DNA from: Cymbidium sinense
Taxonomy: Eukaryota > Streptophyta > Magnoliopsida > Asparagales > Orchidaceae
Assembly: GCA_021442155.1 (NCBI GenBank)
Contig: CM038217.1
Coordinates: 150,605,834-150,669,833, forward strand
Length of the DNA: 64,000 bases
Reading direction: 5' to 3'
Shown: in pieces, positions 61,830 to 64,000 of the stretch
Layout: the number at the start of each line of letters is the position of its first letter
Numbering within the stretch: position 1 is the stretch's first letter
Translations under genes and position numbers: made by a program
Notes under the pieces: generated by a model
Database searches by the model: none
Told to the model about the DNA's origin: nothing
Seen by the model: only the letters and a program-made list of their open reading frames with translations

Positions 61830-62380
61830 AATTAATTGAATCGATGTATTTTTATCAAAATATTATACTTAAGACAATAAATACAATCATAAAAAATAAT
61901 AATCAAACACTTCGGATGATTTAACAATCAAATTGGAATAATAAGTTTCCGGATTTGAGCGTGATTGTAAGGATAAACTTTCATTAGGATAAACAAATTA
62001 GATTCTATGATTAATTTTTTTAATTTTTTTTATGGTATACGAATTTTGATGTAACATATTAATTTTGAAAACAAAACCTCAAAATAAAGATGATCGGATT
62101 TCTAAAATTAATCAAGCTTTTTAAAAGCAATATAAGATCTAATATATGACTGCAAAATTTTTTTAAAAAAAATAATAAAATCCAAAAGTAAAAAAATAAA
62201 AATAAAAATCAATTATTGCTCCACCTAACGCTCCCATGTTCCAAACCTAGATATATCAGACTCATAGCATTAAATGCAGCACAACTACTAAATGACAGCA
62301 GCTTTAATGATCAAAGAATCTGCGAAATAAATTTTTGTTCTATTTATCTCTAATATATTATTTATAATTTCTCGACATTA
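61830..62380. other. AT-rich intergenic stretch
   Basis: No gene, RNA or repeat could be supported. Confidence 0.35.
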
Positions 62381-62455
62381 GGGTTATGGTGGGGAGGAGT
62401 AAAGGCCACATTTACTTCTCAGCGCTGTACAGACTGAAGCTTTAGGGCAGCATTT

Positions 62456-62640
62456 ATTGATATAAATGCAAGGCTGCCTCATCTTTGTAATTCATGGAAT
62501 ATTTCTTCCTCAGAATCCGATGGAGCGAAGCGGAGCTGTTATCTCCTTTGAGGGTAAAAAGGCTTTCGCTTTCACGTGGTGAATCTTTGACTCTTGGCTC
62601 TGTAAATTATTTCGTTTTGAACTTTGATTTTCGATTCAGA
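62456..62640 (+). other. Possible promoter and first exon of an unknown gene (weak)
   Basis: A small GC-richer island with GATATAAATG (62,459-62,468), then an ATG at 62,519 opening a 21-codon frame (begins MERSGAVISFEG) in which GAGG/GTAAAA could be a donor site. No downstream exon is seen before retroelement sequence at about 62,860. It could equally be a relic or part of an unrecognised repeat. Confidence 0.15.
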
Positions 62641-63159
62641 ATAAGCTGTCGCTTTTAAAAACAATGATAAATTATTAAGTATATAATCAAGTATAATTTT
62701 TTGTTTGATTTCTAATATTATAGTGTGATATAATGTTAATTCAATATATAGTTTATATTAATTACAGATTATTATATATTATTATATATTAATGTGTATT
62801 ATCTATACCATAATACACATTATCTATATAGATATCAATATATAATAATACATTAGCTATGTTAGCGCCGCCCTTTCTCCCGAAGATCGAGGGTCAAGAT
62901 CCGTTCGCTTTTGGAAAACTTCTCCTTGGGTTGGAGTTGGCCAGATTGTCTTTTCTACACTCTAATATTATCCTGAAACACCTTCTTCTCCTAACTAACG
63001 AGGGCGCGTATCTTTGAACACATAGTGAAAGTTCCAGAGGCAGGTTTTTTCCTTAACGGTTTTCCACGATAACCCTGTGTTCATATCCCCGCTTGTGTGT
63101 TGGATAATTTTGGGCATGAAAGATCTCAGATCTACCTGGAATAAAATTCTCAAGACGCA

Positions 63160-64000
63160 ATAGCTACCGCCTGGAATTCTCGCCCATTGCTATATCTCCA
63201 ATATGGTTGGTAAGCGCGCTCCAACGCTCCTCATTCTCGGGATCAAGGGCGCCAAGTCTCCAACACTTCTCTACATAACACTGCCCCGTGAGGGTCCGGC
63301 CCTCTTTGGAAGATCACGTTCAAAGGATGGAGGATTCCCGAACGAAATTCGACTCTGCGAGCAAAACGTTCCAACACGCCTGGAAGAGCCGGTTCCACGA
63401 CCTCGATAATCCGATTTTCTTCACGAGAATGATTAGCAGGAATGGATCAACAAGAGAACCCTTCATCCGGATGTCGAACTTCGATACCGCCAGCTTCACT
63501 CACAAATGGCTCAACCTACGGTGAAACTCCACGTCACCTTATACCGATGAACTACACGACGGTGGAAGAGTTCTGCAAAACAATCAATGATCCATTCTCC
63601 CGCCGCTTCTTCCAAAACTCGCCCCCGAGATCATCTCGCAATACCTCGATTCAGAGCTTCCCAAAGATGGACCCTTACGATGGCACAACCGATCCACCAA
63701 GCATATCGATCACTTTCGAACGATCATTCTGCAAAATGACTGCCTGTCGTATTCCCCGACTCTCAAAGGACAAAGCTCGATTTGGTTCTATTCGCCGCTA
63801 AGGGTCCCCGATCATTTGGAGAGCTCGCCGATTTTTGTAATGCCTCCTCGAAACAAGAGAATCATCGTGGATTCATCACATCTCCTGAATCCGTAACGAT
63901 GGAGAGTCCTCAAAGAATACTTCCAGAGGTTCTCAAGCCCGATACCGTGAGTAGATCCGTAACTTTGAGGGCGCAGTTTCTGAGGACTCGCCGTGATACT
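63160..64000 (+). pseudogene. 5' part of another Ty3/gypsy element: leader and frameshifted gag
   Basis: From about 63,540 the plus strand shows gag words of Tat/RIRE2-type elements: FSRRFFQNSPPRS near 63,600, PYDGTTDP near 63,680, then, after frame changes, HIDHFRTIIL near 63,705, LKGQSSIWFYS near 63,765, FGELADFCNASSKQENHRGF near 63,840. These are the usual order for capsid (DYG/YDG-TDP, WF, QE-N). At least two frameshifts break it. Upstream at about 63,159 a CA is followed by TAGCTACCGCCTGGAATTCT, which may be a decayed TGGCGCCGTCTGTGGGAA-type primer site; LTR-like wording lies before it (63,000-63,120). The element runs out of the window. Confidence 0.6.

Overview
The window is AT-rich nuclear DNA of a flowering plant. 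The evidence is a two-exon leucine-rich-repeat receptor-like kinase of the IRK/PXC2 clade, long nested LTR retrotransposons of both superfamilies, MITEs, a tRNA-derived SINE and long (AT)n and (AAT)n tracts. The species cannot be told from the sequence. Only one gene looks intact; nearly everything else is transposable-element sequence in various states of decay.

Bases 1 to about 43,272 form one nest. The host is an old Tat/Ogre-type Ty3/gypsy element on the minus strand: 5' LTR about 39,742-43,272, primer site 39,716-39,733, then gag, protease, reverse transcriptase/RNase H, second RNase H and integrase running leftwards to about 23,890, then a long repeat-rich 3' region. Three copies of a second Tat-like family with giant LTRs (7.2 to 7.8 kb) are inserted in it. 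Copy A (1-14,525, minus strand) has two LTRs around a 4.5 kb interior that carries a leader and a broken gag but no pol; its left LTR runs off the window. Copy B (14,827-22,505, plus strand) is a solo LTR with target duplication GTAAT. Copy C (28,289-35,459, plus strand) is a solo LTR with target duplication TGCTT and splits the host protease. The leader of copy A holds an array of about 17 tandem units whose palindromic arms change together, and the host 3' region holds a smaller repeat family with the same property.

Bases 43,273-49,434 hold the single-copy part: a truncated MITE, then the receptor kinase on the minus strand (exon 2 45,481-44,026; exon 1 47,518-46,077; 965 residues predicted) and its promoter side, with a SINE fragment and an (AAT)n tract further upstream.

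Bases 49,440-55,843 are a complete but decayed Ty1/copia element on the minus strand with LTRs of 409 and 415 bp and target duplication CTCTG. Bases 55,849-62,300 are a patchwork of small elements: a Mutator-like foldback element with a 9-bp target duplication, a solo LTR with duplication ATGCC, a Harbinger-like MITE next to a second MITE, two copies of another inverted-repeat element and a SINE with an 18-bp target duplication. From about 63,160 to the window end there is the 5' part of another gypsy element, with frameshifted gag, on the plus strand.

The genes do not form a pathway. The receptor kinase is the only likely functional product. The rest records successive insertion, solo-LTR formation and decay, and the nest stops about 750 bp beyond the stop codon of the kinase.
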